From: Bdellovibrionales bacterium
GTDB lineage: Bacteria; Bdellovibrionota; UBA1018
Length of the DNA: 64,000 nucleotides
Assembly: GCA_016786465.1 (NCBI GenBank)
Contig: JAEUWC010000024.1
Location: 1 to 64,000, forward strand
Reading direction: 5' to 3'
Under the pieces are notes generated by a model that ran no database searches, was not told the DNA's origin, and worked only from the letters and a program-made list of their open reading frames with translations. The position numbers and the translations under genes were made by a program. Shown piece by piece: positions 44,213 to 53,207 of the stretch. Each line of letters opens with the position of its first letter. Within the stretch, counting starts at the first letter, position 1.

Positions 44213-45255
44213 TTGGATCCTTTGCAGTAAACACGAAGGCGGCTGATCCCGCCATCGGGGTAAATATTCAGACGAACGTAATCGACCTTTGTCGCCAGGT
44301 CCCGTTTCAGTTCCGCTTCAAAGACATGGTTATGATCCGCCTTCAATTTCGTCTTTCCTAAAATTTCGGTCCACTTCAGATCGGTTCGATCGCGGCAATC
44401 CCATGGCGAAAGATCGCGTGAAGGGTGGGTTAGGACTTCAATGGACGCCATGTCCGGAAAATTTCCTTTGTAAAAATGGGTGTCGACTTCAATTTTTTGA
44501 ATTGCTCCGGTTGCGGCCAAGCGAACCACGATCCAATCAAAACCTGGGCCGCGTTTTCGTTTGGTTTCCCAGCCTTCTCCCATGTTGGCTGCCCGACCGG
44601 GATAAATCAGTTGATCGTGGTGTCCAAAGTAGCTGTCATTGCTGGCTACGACCACGCCACCATTCGCAGCTGCCGCAAAATCCGTTTTTCCATCAGAAGA
44701 TGCCAGCGTCTTTTCATCTGCAACCACGCGCCCGTGAACCCGTAGGCGCGCAACGCCGCCGTCAGGAAAAATTCGAAGCCGAACGTGTGTGAAGCGCTTG
44801 GTGCTCAGGATGGGAAAAAGGTTTTCGGTTCCACCCAAAAGTTTGGATTTGGGTAGAATTTCGGTCCAAGCCGATGCCGGGCTCGGGTCTTTTCCGTCTG
44901 TGGATTCTAAGGCATCCAGCGCGCAATATTCCGGAAAGTTTCCGGTGAAAAAAGCGGTGTCGACGTTTACCCCTTCGATGATTCCTGGAATTCCCAAGCG
45001 GATGATGCACCAATCATGGTCGTTTCCGGGTCCCAAGTTTCTTTTTCGACGGCTTTCCCAGCCGTCCATCCATTTTCCGGTTGGAACATATTTATCGGCG
45101 ATGAAAATCGCTGGGGCGACTTTCAAAAGGTTTTCCATCGGCGCAAAAAATTCGTCATTGGTTTCTAAAGTTTTTCCGCCGACTTTTTCGGAAGCCAGGT
45201 CCAATTTTTCTTGAAATGAAACGCGCGCAATTCTTGGAGGAAAAGTGATGTTCAT
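44209..45255 (-). CDS. alc: Allantoicase
   Basis: 348 residues in two similar halves, as in all allantoicases: FADKYVPTGKWMDGWES-type and SNDSYFGHHDQLIYPGRA-type motifs, each followed by a W(C/I)I(I/V)RL..G strand and a VDT..F.GNFP turn. It cleaves allantoate to ureidoglycolate and urea. It is a two-domain cupin-like fold without signal peptide. It overlaps allB and uraD by 4 nt each. Confidence 0.93.
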   Translation of the reverse strand: MNITFPPRIARVSFQEKLDLASEKVGGKTLETNDEFFAPMENLLKVAPAIFIADKYVPTGKWMDGWESRRKRNLGPGNDHDWCIIRLGIPGIIEGVNVDTAFFTGNFPEYCALDALESTDGKDPSPASAWTEILPKSKLLGGTENLFPILSTKRFTHVRLRIFPDGGVARLRVHGRVVADEKTLASSDGKTDFAAAANGGVVVASNDSYFGHHDQLIYPGRAANMGEGWETKRKRGPGFDWIVVRLAATGAIQKIEVDTHFYKGNFPDMASIEVLTHPSRDLSPWDCRDRTDLKWTEILGKTKLKADHNHVFEAELKRDLATKVDYVRLNIYPDGGISRLRVYCKGSK

Positions 45256-46610
45256 GAATTTGCCTTTCGTAGAATTTTTCCGCGGGGTTTGCCAGGAAAC
45301 TGAACTTCAGAACCCACGTGAGAATAGATTTCTTCACCGCGTAGGTAAGTGTGCAAAACGCGCCCGTAAAGCCTTTCACCCAAATAAGGCGTCAGCTTGT
45401 GTTTGTGTTGAATGGATGTAAGGTCGACCTGAACTTCGGCGTCTGGGTCAAACGCGATGAAATCGGCGTCTAGGCCTTCAGCGATCGCACCTTTACGTAA
45501 TGACAATCCAGCCAATTGTGCAGTTTGAACGGACATCCGGTTAGAAAGTTCAGCCAGGGTAAACTTCCTGGCACGCATTTGGGTCCAAATCACTGAAAGA
45601 CTGAATTGAAGGCCTGCAATGCCGCCCCAAGCTTGCATGAAATCCCCGGTTTCAAGTTTCTTGAGATTCGGGGTGCAGGGGCTATGGTCTGAAACCAGCA
45701 TGGAAATGGTTCCGTTCTTGACGGCTTTCCAAAGCTTTTCTTGGTTTTCAGCCCCACGAATCGGTGGGCAGCACTTAAAATCTGTAGCGCCTTCGGGAAT
45801 CTTTTCAGCCTGAAAGTGCAGGTAATGGGGGCACGTTTCAGTCGTGATTGCGATTCCTTTTTCCTGCGCTTCACGGATCCAGGGAAGGGCTGAAGCTGCT
45901 GACAGATGAACGATGTGCACGGGGCAGCCGGTTTCTTGCGACAGTCCAATGACCATCTGAATCGCGTCGACTTCCCACTTTTCTGGGCGAGACTTCAAAA
46001 AAGTTTCGTACGCCTTGGGATCCGATTTCGCTAAATCCGGAACCGGGCTTTCCAATTCGGCATGCACCAAAAGCGGAACACCTTTGGCTTTCAGAATCGG
46101 CATGGCTTTGCGAAGGTCCGCTTCAACAGACATCGGGAATTCTGAAACACCGGAATCGATCAGAAAACATTTAAAGCCAAGAGCACCGTGATCGACCATC
46201 TGGGCAAGTTCGCCGGAATTTCCCGGAATGACTCCGCCCCAAAAGCCGTAATCAATTGTGCACTGGCCTTCAGCGGCCGCAGCCTTGGTGCGCAAGGCTT
46301 CTAAAGACACGGTCGCCGGGATCGAATTCAGCGGCATATCGACCACCGTGGTGATTCCGCCAGCAGCGGCAGCACGGGTTGCAGTCTGAAAGCCTTCCCA
46401 TTCCGTTCGTCCTGGTTCGTTGATGTGGGCATGAGTGTCCACGATCCCCGGCAAGATTAAGGTGTCGCCCATGTCCACCAGTCGAAAAGGGGGCTTAGCA
46501 TCGTAAGGTTCGATCGCGCCAAACTTTCCGTCCTTCACAACGACCAGGGCAGGCATAGGGCCAGGGCTGTGTTGAAGCAAAACTTGGGAACTTCGAAAGC
46601 AATAATTCAT
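45252..46610 (-). CDS. allB: Allantoinase
   Basis: 452 residues from ATG 46610, which overlaps the puuD stop by 3 nt (ATGA); the frame extends 9 codons into puuD. Metal motifs: H60 and H62 in DTHAHINEPGR, the probable carboxylated Lys in LGFKCFLID, HAELES, HIVHLSAA and SDHSPC. It opens the hydantoin ring of allantoin to allantoate. The substrate is fixed by context, since the amidohydrolase family also includes dihydropyrimidinases. Confidence 0.93.
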   Translation of the reverse strand: MNYCFRSSQVLLQHSPGPMPALVVVKDGKFGAIEPYDAKPPFRLVDMGDTLILPGIVDTHAHINEPGRTEWEGFQTATRAAAAGGITTVVDMPLNSIPATVSLEALRTKAAAAEGQCTIDYGFWGGVIPGNSGELAQMVDHGALGFKCFLIDSGVSEFPMSVEADLRKAMPILKAKGVPLLVHAELESPVPDLAKSDPKAYETFLKSRPEKWEVDAIQMVIGLSQETGCPVHIVHLSAASALPWIREAQEKGIAITTETCPHYLHFQAEKIPEGATDFKCCPPIRGAENQEKLWKAVKNGTISMLVSDHSPCTPNLKKLETGDFMQAWGGIAGLQFSLSVIWTQMRARKFTLAELSNRMSVQTAQLAGLSLRKGAIAEGLDADFIAFDPDAEVQVDLTSIQHKHKLTPYLGERLYGRVLHTYLRGEEIYSHVGSEVQFPGKPRGKILRKANS

Positions 46611-47824
46611 TCCGGTTTCGCCCCTTGCGACAGCCAAAGGCCAATCAGTTCGCGTTCGTCGTCTTGAAGGTGCGAAATATTCGCAGGCGGCATGGTTCGT
46701 GTCTGAATCACGCGAAGCTGAATTTTGTCGGTCAAAGACTTCAGTCTTTCAGCAAGACCTTGGGTCAGATCCAATTTGACTCCGCCAGGGGACGGTCCGA
46801 AGGTCGAAATCGCAGGCTTGTCGGCATGACAGGTCACACATCGTCGCTGGACGATGTCTTGAATGACTGAAAATTTCACAACCTGATTGCGATCGATTTT
46901 GGATGTCCCAGCGCCATCGGATTCCTTCTGGGTTGCGGCTGTAAAGACCAGTGCCAAAGCTGACGCAGCCGTAGGCACTAGGATCCAGTAGCGAGAACGG
47001 TCTTTTGCGACCATGACGTGGCGAACGCCGGCGCCAAATACGATCATCAAAAGTAAAATCACGGCGTTCATCGAATTTCCAAACGTATGGGGAAAATGAT
47101 TCGACAGCATCATGAACAAAACCGGAAACGTCATATACGTGTTGTGAACAGAACGTTTTTTTGCGTGACCCGACAGAGCGTAGTCCGGCGTGCGACCTTC
47201 GCGGGTGGCGTCGACCATTTTACTTTGGGCCGGAAGAATTCGGACCCAAACGTTTGCGACCATCCAAGTTCCCATCATCGCGCCTAAATGGATGGCAGCA
47301 GCCCTGCCACTGAAATAATGGGCAAAAAGAAACGCAGCACTGGCCACAATCGAAAGTGAAATCGCTAGGGCCAGTCCGGGAAGTTTTTTTCCAATCGTCG
47401 ATTGCCAAAGGCCGTCATACAAAAACCAGGTGATGATTAAAGTTCCGACACTTAAATAAATGGATTGTTCGGCAGTCAGTTGGGTCTTGCCCGAATCAAT
47501 CATCATGGCCGACGCGTTCAGATAGTAGGCCAAGACCAAAAGACAAATCCCGCTGATCCAAGTGAAAAGGGCTTCGTACTTAAACCAGTGAAGCTTGGCG
47601 GGCATGGTGGCGGGGGTGATCCGTTTTCGTTCGACTTCGTAAAAGCCGCCGCTATGAACCATCCAAAGTTCGCCTTCGACGTCGGGTTTGGTTTGCGCCT
47701 TGGGTTTTTCCAGCGCAGCATCCAACCACATGAAGTAGAACGAACTTCCAATCCACGCGATGCCTGTGATCAGGTGGGTCCAGCGCACGACATAGTGCGC
47801 CCACTCTGAAAAGTACCATTCCAT
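46607..47824 (-). CDS. puuD: Membrane urate oxidase with C-terminal cytochrome c (PuuD)
   Basis: 405 residues from ATG 47824, with AGAGG 8 nt upstream. The N-terminal ~295 residues form about eight membrane helices with HWFKYEALFTWISG and conserved His (EWAHYVVRWTHLITGIAWIG). The C-terminal domain has one heme site, CVTCH, with a distal TRTMPP methionine. PuuD oxidises urate to 5-hydroxyisourate and passes electrons to a c-type cytochrome instead of O2, so no H2O2 is formed. It is the first gene of the - operon, divergent from allA. Confidence 0.94.
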   Translation of the reverse strand: MEWYFSEWAHYVVRWTHLITGIAWIGSSFYFMWLDAALEKPKAQTKPDVEGELWMVHSGGFYEVERKRITPATMPAKLHWFKYEALFTWISGICLLVLAYYLNASAMMIDSGKTQLTAEQSIYLSVGTLIITWFLYDGLWQSTIGKKLPGLALAISLSIVASAAFLFAHYFSGRAAAIHLGAMMGTWMVANVWVRILPAQSKMVDATREGRTPDYALSGHAKKRSVHNTYMTFPVLFMMLSNHFPHTFGNSMNAVILLLMIVFGAGVRHVMVAKDRSRYWILVPTAASALALVFTAATQKESDGAGTSKIDRNQVVKFSVIQDIVQRRCVTCHADKPAISTFGPSPGGVKLDLTQGLAERLKSLTDKIQLRVIQTRTMPPANISHLQDDERELIGLWLSQGAKPE

Positions 47825-47826
47825 TG

Positions 47827-47865
47827 AGCTAGCCTCTGATTTCGTTATTTTTACCAAAAGCTAGC
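47827..47865. promoter_or_regulatory. Two AGCTAGC palindromic sites between puuD and allA
   Basis: AGCTAGC (core palindrome GCTAGC) occurs at 47827-47833 and 47859-47865, start to start 32 nt (three helical turns), within the 64-nt divergent region between the puuD and allA starts. Such a pair may be an operator controlling both directions. No regulator gene is seen in the island. Confidence 0.35.
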
Positions 47866-47888
47866 ACAGACCTATTAGACTGAAGCAT

Positions 47889-48413
47889 ATGAAAGTGAAG
47901 CTGGCACCAGCCCCTTTGCCTTTAAATTCAGATGCGTACCGCCCTTTTGGCGATGTTATTGCGGCGCGCGGTCACGAAGAAGGAAAACCTGCCAATCAGG
48001 GTACCGCTAGGCGTCACGATCAAGTCGCGGAACTGGTCAATCTTCGTCCCGGAAAAGCGCAGGTGAATGTCTGCGTATTTCGCGCGGATGCGTTCAAAGG
48101 TTCAACGTTTGAAGTGAAACTTCTTGAGCATCACCCGAAGACCACCCAGATGATGATTCCGATGAATTGCCCAAAGCATTACTTGGTCATCGTTGCGATG
48201 GGGAACGCAGAAGGAAATGCGCCGGATCTTTCCACGATGAAGGCTTTTTTGGCAAAATCCAACCAGGGGATCACTTACCATCCTGGCGTCTGGCATCATC
48301 CGCTGATTGCTTTGGATCAAGACACCGACTTTGCCTGTGTGGTTTACGAAGACGGATCTTCTGAAGACTGTTCGATTCACACGATTACGCCTTCGATTCA
48401 GATCCCGCTTTAG
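47889..48413 (+). CDS. allA: Ureidoglycolate lyase
   Basis: 174 residues. It splits ureidoglycolate to glyoxylate and urea, closing the purine pathway. Family motifs: FGDVI near the start, LLEHHPKTTQMMIPM, and GITYHPGVWHHPLIAL with the catalytic His residues. It is transcribed away from puuD. No gene follows in the same unit with related function. Confidence 0.93.
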   Translation: MKVKLAPAPLPLNSDAYRPFGDVIAARGHEEGKPANQGTARRHDQVAELVNLRPGKAQVNVCVFRADAFKGSTFEVKLLEHHPKTTQMMIPMNCPKHYLVIVAMGNAEGNAPDLSTMKAFLAKSNQGITYHPGVWHHPLIALDQDTDFACVVYEDGSSEDCSIHTITPSIQIPL

Positions 48414-48490
48414 GTGGTATTTATTTTTCGAATAGCAAACCCACATACCTTTTAATTTTAAAATGTCATTGGGCGACTTAGTTTGGGTTC

Positions 48491-49183
48491 ATGAACACGA
48501 ACAAAAATGAAGTTACCACGCATGATTCCAGTCGAAGAAAGTTTATGGCTTGGGGCCTTTCGGCCATTGCGGCGCTGCCCATGGGAAAAGCGCTTGCTGC
48601 AAGTTGCGGCCTGACGCCTGCGCAAACGCGCGGACCGTTTTATCCAGGCGGTACGGCGTTCGGAACAGAAACCGATTTAACCTTGCTTCCAGGCGCAACG
48701 CAGTCAGCTGCAGGGCAGGTGATCTATGTGACCGGCAAGATCTTGGACGCCCAATGCAAGCCCATTGAAGGCGCGAACGTGGAAATTTGGCAGGCATGCG
48801 CAAGCGGAAAGTACAATCATCGAAACGATCCCAATCCCGCAAAGGCAGATCCGCATTTTCGCTACTGGGCTGAAACTTTTACGGACAAAAACGGAGAATA
48901 TTCGTTCAAGTCCATTATCCCAGGCGCATACCCGGCAGACACCGGGTGGATTCGACCGCCACACATTCATTTTCGTGTGTCGGCGCTGGGGTATCGCGAG
49001 CTGGTCACGCAAATGTATTTTAAAGGAGAAAAGCTGAACGACGATGACTTGATCTTGAATGCTTTGCAGGGGGCGGAAAGAAACGCTTTGATCGTGGATT
49101 TCACCCCGTCAGCCGCCGGATTAGATCCAGGAAGTCTGACGGGGTATTTTGAAATCACGCTACAAAAGGTCGCAAGACCTTAA
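48491..49183 (+). CDS. Tat-exported intradiol ring-cleavage dioxygenase
   Basis: 230 residues. SRRKFMAWGLS (R15, R16) is a twin-arginine signal. The iron ligands are Y108 (GKYNH), Y147 (PGAYP), H158 and H160 (RPPHIHF), the full set of intradiol dioxygenases such as protocatechuate 3,4-dioxygenase. The N-terminal TRGPFYPGG is typical. It splits a catechol-type ring with O2, here exported. The ring substrate is unknown; no beta-ketoadipate genes are near. It converges on the barrel gene with a 7-nt gap. Confidence 0.88.
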   Translation: MNTNKNEVTTHDSSRRKFMAWGLSAIAALPMGKALAASCGLTPAQTRGPFYPGGTAFGTETDLTLLPGATQSAAGQVIYVTGKILDAQCKPIEGANVEIWQACASGKYNHRNDPNPAKADPHFRYWAETFTDKNGEYSFKSIIPGAYPADTGWIRPPHIHFRVSALGYRELVTQMYFKGEKLNDDDLILNALQGAERNALIVDFTPSAAGLDPGSLTGYFEITLQKVARP

Positions 49184-49190
49184 GCGGTAT

Positions 49191-49700
49191 TTAGAAATAC
49201 CAGCCTAGGTAAATACCAGGCGCGCCGTCGCCGGTCTGGAAAAGGATCTTGTACGCAAGACCCAGGTTGAATCCACCGCTGGTCTGCCAGTCAAAACCAA
49301 ACCCGCCATGAAGTGCGGATCCGCTTCCGGTCAAGCCGCCGACACCGCTTAGGCTTCCGGTACCTGTGATGGTCATCGATACGTTGCTAAACCCGATCGT
49401 TGCGACCGGTGAAAAACCCCAGTCCGGAATCGAAAGCATGGCTTCACCGCTGATGGTGGTTGCGCTTAGCTGAAGCGTCGAATCGGATAGGCTGACAAAG
49501 CCGATACCCACGCGACCACGAAGCCATTCGGTGATGTTGTAGTTGAACGTACCGCCGTACATGCTTGGAAATGGATCGGTCAGAAGACCGACGCTGATCC
49601 CCATTTTATGCGCCGAACGGTTTCCGGCATTTGCCGACGAACTGAAAGCAAAGGTTGAAACTAAAGCCAGGCTAAGCAAGGCAAGCTGCATTTTTTTCAT
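49191..49700 (-). CDS. Small outer-membrane beta-barrel protein
   Basis: 169 residues with a signal peptide (LLSLALVSTFAFSSSANA), glycine/aromatic strands (GTFNYNITEWLRGRVGIGFV, GFDWQTSGGFNLGLAYK) and a C-terminal IYLGWYF, the terminal-aromatic signal of barrels. About eight strands are likely (OmpA/OmpX size). Function not known. Confidence 0.75.
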   Translation of the reverse strand: MKKMQLALLSLALVSTFAFSSSANAGNRSAHKMGISVGLLTDPFPSMYGGTFNYNITEWLRGRVGIGFVSLSDSTLQLSATTISGEAMLSIPDWGFSPVATIGFSNVSMTITGTGSLSGVGGLTGSGSALHGGFGFDWQTSGGFNLGLAYKILFQTGDGAPGIYLGWYF

Positions 49701-49812
49701 TGAAGTCCCCTCGAAATTTAATGATTGGTTTCATTTCAGTTTAAGGGGAATGCCCGGTATTCCAAGCGAAATTTCAGCGAAAAACCGTCAGTTCACTGAC
49801 ACGCATCTAGCG

Positions 49813-51039
49813 TTATGAGTAGATGAGAAGCGGACGCACTTCATCTGCCCACGCTTTTTCATCGGGCGCGCAAAGTTTTTCGAAGTCTTGGATCTTTGCC
49901 GAAGAATCATCCACCCACTGACGAAGCTTTTCGTTTCCGTTGATCAGGTCAATCGCCAATCGCGTGGTTTCGTATTCGTACGCAAAGTCGCGCCAGATCG
50001 GATATTGGGTTCCTTGAATTTCACGAATGGCTTTGAACCAAAGCGAGATCAGCCGGTAGGGTTTGAACGCCCCATGATCGTATCCGCTATGGTCAACGTG
50101 AATTTGAAATCCGGAATTCAAAGTTTTTTGATGCTTATGGAAAGTCGGATCAAAAAAACAGGGGCGAATCAGGCAACCCTTCATCCATTCCGGAGCTTTT
50201 GCGCGCATCCATTTCAAGATTTCATCGTGGCGCAAGTCGGGTGCGCCCTGCATTTCTAAAGGCCGCGTGGTTCCGCGGCCTTCGGAAAGGGTGGTCCCTT
50301 CGATCATGACGGTTCCCGCGTAAGCACGCGCCATGGAAAGTGAAGCCGCGTTGGGACTGGGGTTCACCCAAGGCAAAGTATGCAGGGGCCAGCCGAATCC
50401 TGGACCTTCGTCGGGACGGTAACCTTCCATTTCAATGACATTCAGATCGACGTCCAACTTCTTTTCTTTCTTGAACCACTTGGCCGCTTCTCCCAGCGTC
50501 AATCCATGACGCATCGGAATCTTTGCGGCAGCACCCACAAAACTTTGCCATCCGGGTTGCAAAGCCATGCCTTCGATTGGGCGGCCCGCAGGATTTGGAC
50601 GATCCAAAACCCAGATCGACTTTCCGGCTTTTGCACAGGCTTCCATGCAGTAAAGCAAAGTGGTTAGGAAAGTATAGATCCGGCAACCGACGTCTTGGAT
50701 GTCAAAAAGCAGTACATCAAAGCTGTCGATCATTTCGGGTGTCGGGCGCCGAACCTTTCCGTAAAGACTGAAGATCGGAATTTGCAAAACCGGATCGCGA
50801 AAGTCATCGGACTCGATCATGTTGTCTTGCTTGTCTCCGCGCATACCGTGTTGGGGCCCAAATGCGGATGAAAGTCGAATTCCCGAAGTTTTGGCCAATG
50901 CATCCAAAGAATGAATGAATCCGAATTCCGGGGAAGTCATCGAAGCAGGGTGCCCAATCAGCGCGACGCGCTTTCCGTTTAGGCCCTTTCGCAAGTTTGA
51001 ATCTGAAATCAGTCGATCAATTCCCAGCTTGAATTTCAT
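49813..51039 (-). CDS. namZ: NamZ-type exo-beta-N-acetylmuramidase (DUF1343)
   Basis: 408 residues from ATG 51039, which overlaps the GNAT gene stop by 4 nt. Conserved blocks: ALIGHPAS, FGPQHGMRGDKQDN, LFDIQDVGCRIYTF, VLDRPNP and ARAYAGTVMIEGTTLSEGRGTT (read in parts). DUF1343 enzymes release N-acetylmuramic acid from the non-reducing end of peptidoglycan fragments. I see no signal peptide, so it is probably cytosolic, in muropeptide recycling. Confidence 0.88.
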   Translation of the reverse strand: MKFKLGIDRLISDSNLRKGLNGKRVALIGHPASMTSPEFGFIHSLDALAKTSGIRLSSAFGPQHGMRGDKQDNMIESDDFRDPVLQIPIFSLYGKVRRPTPEMIDSFDVLLFDIQDVGCRIYTFLTTLLYCMEACAKAGKSIWVLDRPNPAGRPIEGMALQPGWQSFVGAAAKIPMRHGLTLGEAAKWFKKEKKLDVDLNVIEMEGYRPDEGPGFGWPLHTLPWVNPSPNAASLSMARAYAGTVMIEGTTLSEGRGTTRPLEMQGAPDLRHDEILKWMRAKAPEWMKGCLIRPCFFDPTFHKHQKTLNSGFQIHVDHSGYDHGAFKPYRLISLWFKAIREIQGTQYPIWRDFAYEYETTRLAIDLINGNEKLRQWVDDSSAKIQDFEKLCAPDEKAWADEVRPLLIYS

Positions 51040-51503
51040 TTTGCCTTTTTGGGCGGTTGAAGGCCCCATTTCCAGACGGTTGGAACATTGGGGTCGGAAT
51101 CCGGGTTCTGTATTTCTCCCAGATTCACAAACCCCTTCTTCTTTAGAATCTTAGTCGATGCGGTTTCTTTTGGAAGGGTATGAGCGACGATTTCTAGATC
51201 CGGGCCACTTTGCCGCGCAATGGTAATCAAGAGTGACGCCATTTGAGACGCAAAGCCCATCGATTCAAACTTTGGAAACGTGAAATAAGAAATTTCAATA
51301 GCCCCGTTCTTTGGGGGGCCTTTAAATGCGCATGTCCCGATGATCATTTGATCGACGGCAGCCAGGTACGCAATCCATGGCTTTTGAAATCCCAGACGTT
51401 CGTACATCGCTGCGTTTGCGCGGCAAACATCGGCTTCAAGTGGGTTCAGGATTTTTTTTAGGATGATCGTTTCGCCGTTTCGTTCAATGGGAATCAGATT
51501 CAT
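51036..51503 (-). CDS. GNAT-family acetyltransferase
   Basis: 155 residues from ATG 51503; the frame is open to 51614, but that would overlap the divergent CxxCH gene, and the GNAT homology (IPIERNGETIILKKI) begins after 51503. The core GAIEISYFTFPKFESMGFAS with the following helix and KILKKKGFVNLGE are the acetyl-CoA-binding parts of GNAT proteins. It is coupled by an ATGA overlap to the muramidase gene; acetylation of a muropeptide product is one idea, but the substrate is unknown. Confidence 0.8.
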   Translation of the reverse strand: MNLIPIERNGETIILKKILNPLEADVCRANAAMYERLGFQKPWIAYLAAVDQMIIGTCAFKGPPKNGAIEISYFTFPKFESMGFASQMASLLITIARQSGPDLEIVAHTLPKETASTKILKKKGFVNLGEIQNPDSDPNVPTVWKWGLQPPKKAK

Positions 51504-51584
51504 GGGTCCAACTAGAATAGCCGGCTTATTAGGATTTGGAATACCTTCTATTCCGTTTATGGACTCCCCAAATGACGCAACAGC

Positions 51585-52742
51585 GTGTACAACTGCGACG
51601 TGATCTTGCTTCAAACTTTCTTGATCTTTGCGCTGTCATTGGCGTCGGTTTCGGCTTGGGCCTATCCCAATTCCATTCGCCTAGGTTACATCGACTGCAA
51701 TTCTTGCCACGTGTCGACCTTGGGCGGGGCCCAATTGACGGACTACGGAAAAGCATTCGCGGATGCGAACGCTTTTTTTTCGCGCGCCGAAAACGAAGAC
51801 GAAGATCATTTGAACGATGAAAGTCCGAGCAGTCTTCTTTCGCGTTTGAATGCATCGGTTTTCGGTCGGTACCTTTTTCTGGATCAGGGCGGAATTCGCG
51901 ATTCATTTCTGATGCAAGCCGACGGGATGTTGACCGCCCAAGTGAATCCAAGGGCTGTGGCATCAATCGCCATCGGTTGGGTCCCGGAAGTTGTACAGAA
52001 TAGCCCTTCGGCACCTAGCGGAATTTTGGGAAAGTCCTTCCTGCTTCGAAAGGCGACGTTTCAATACAGTTTTGACGACATCCAAAAGACCCGTGTCGTG
52101 ATGGGTCGTGAGCACCTTCCGATGGCCATTCGTATGGACGATCACACCACATTCATCCGCTTGTATTCGCGACAAGGTGTGACGGACTATCCCACCCAGG
52201 TCAGGTATGAAAAAACCGCATCAGATCGTCAGTGGATGGTTGGTGGATACCTTCCTAGCTTTGAAGAAAGTCTAAAAAACCGCGAAGCGGGATTATTTGC
52301 GCGTGATGAATGGCGCCTTTCAAAAATGACCTCTGTTGTTGCGCTTGGACTTTTCGGAAAAGGCGTTAGCCCCAGCGGTGTCCATTCTGTGGATCAGCGA
52401 CTTCATGCGGACGTCGGCGTTCGTCATGCCTTTACGTCTCAGGTGGGGGTTCTGGCATCCATCCAAGGCGCGCGGCGTATGATTCAAGGAACCCAAGCCC
52501 AACAAGGTAGCTTTTATTCCCGCGCTTTTTACTTTCCGAAAGACTGGGTCGAAATCGGTTACGTAGGCGAAAAGCTAGCGATTGGAACCCCCTATTTTTC
52601 ACAACGTTTGGTCCATGGACCGGACTTGTATTTTCGGGTCGTGAAAGAGATGACTTTCGTGGCTCAATGGAAATGGATGGATGCATTTGGAGGCGGAATG
52701 GTTCAGAACTTGTTCACGCTTCAGGCGTTTGGAAGGATTTGA
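51585..52742 (+). CDS. Outer-membrane barrel with N-terminal CxxCH heme motif
   Basis: 385 residues starting at GTG 51585 or GTG 51600 (MILLQTFLIFALSLA); neither has a clear ribosome-binding site. Right after the signal peptide comes C38-x2-C41-H42 in IDCNSCHVSTLGGAQLTDYG, a c-type heme site. The remaining ~330 residues are amphipathic strands (FLLRKATFQYSFDD, WMVGGYLPSFEES, FVAQWKWMDAF), so a barrel is likely. The next gene also encodes a CxxCH lipoprotein. The arrangement recalls porin-cytochrome modules, in miniature. Confidence 0.75.
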   Translation: MYNCDVILLQTFLIFALSLASVSAWAYPNSIRLGYIDCNSCHVSTLGGAQLTDYGKAFADANAFFSRAENEDEDHLNDESPSSLLSRLNASVFGRYLFLDQGGIRDSFLMQADGMLTAQVNPRAVASIAIGWVPEVVQNSPSAPSGILGKSFLLRKATFQYSFDDIQKTRVVMGREHLPMAIRMDDHTTFIRLYSRQGVTDYPTQVRYEKTASDRQWMVGGYLPSFEESLKNREAGLFARDEWRLSKMTSVVALGLFGKGVSPSGVHSVDQRLHADVGVRHAFTSQVGVLASIQGARRMIQGTQAQQGSFYSRAFYFPKDWVEIGYVGEKLAIGTPYFSQRLVHGPDLYFRVVKEMTFVAQWKWMDAFGGGMVQNLFTLQAFGRI

Positions 52743-52756
52743 AAGGTCAGATCACT

Positions 52757-53131
52757 ATGAAGATTCTTCGATCGATTCTAGTCCCGGTTTTACTTTTGTC
52801 CGGCTGCTACGGTCAGGGGACCGAAGATGGGGCCCAATTTGTTCGCACTTCAGGTCAGCAAGCGTTGGGGCAGGGGCAGGAAGTCGACGCACTTGAACCG
52901 ACCTTCGAAAACGTGAAGGCCAAACTGATCGATCCGTACTGCCTGCGCTGTCACAAAACTTGGGTCGACGAGCACTCGATCCGGAACTTCATCGTGCCGG
53001 GTCGGGCGGATGAATCCAGTTTCTACCAATCGATTGTTGATCAAATGATGCCACCTCCGCGTGCCCGCGCCCGTGGCGTTCCTTCAGCCGACGACGTGGC
53101 GCTTTTGAAGGCGTACATCGATCGAATGTAA
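52757..53131 (+). CDS. c-type cytochrome-like lipoprotein
   Basis: 124 residues. The signal peptide ends in the lipobox LSGC (C17). The single heme site is CLRCH (C62, C65, H66), and MMPPP (M97/M98) can be the distal Met ligand. ATG 52757 has AAAGGT about 10 nt upstream. It follows the CxxCH barrel by 14 nt, so both are probably cotranscribed and could form one electron-transfer unit in the envelope. Confidence 0.78.
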   Translation: MKILRSILVPVLLLSGCYGQGTEDGAQFVRTSGQQALGQGQEVDALEPTFENVKAKLIDPYCLRCHKTWVDEHSIRNFIVPGRADESSFYQSIVDQMMPPPRARARGVPSADDVALLKAYIDRM

Positions 53132-53207
53132 TCCTGATTGCTGCGGTCGGACAACGCCCCGCGACAAATTCATTGATAATTTAGGTGCACAGCATTATCT
53201 GACCCCT

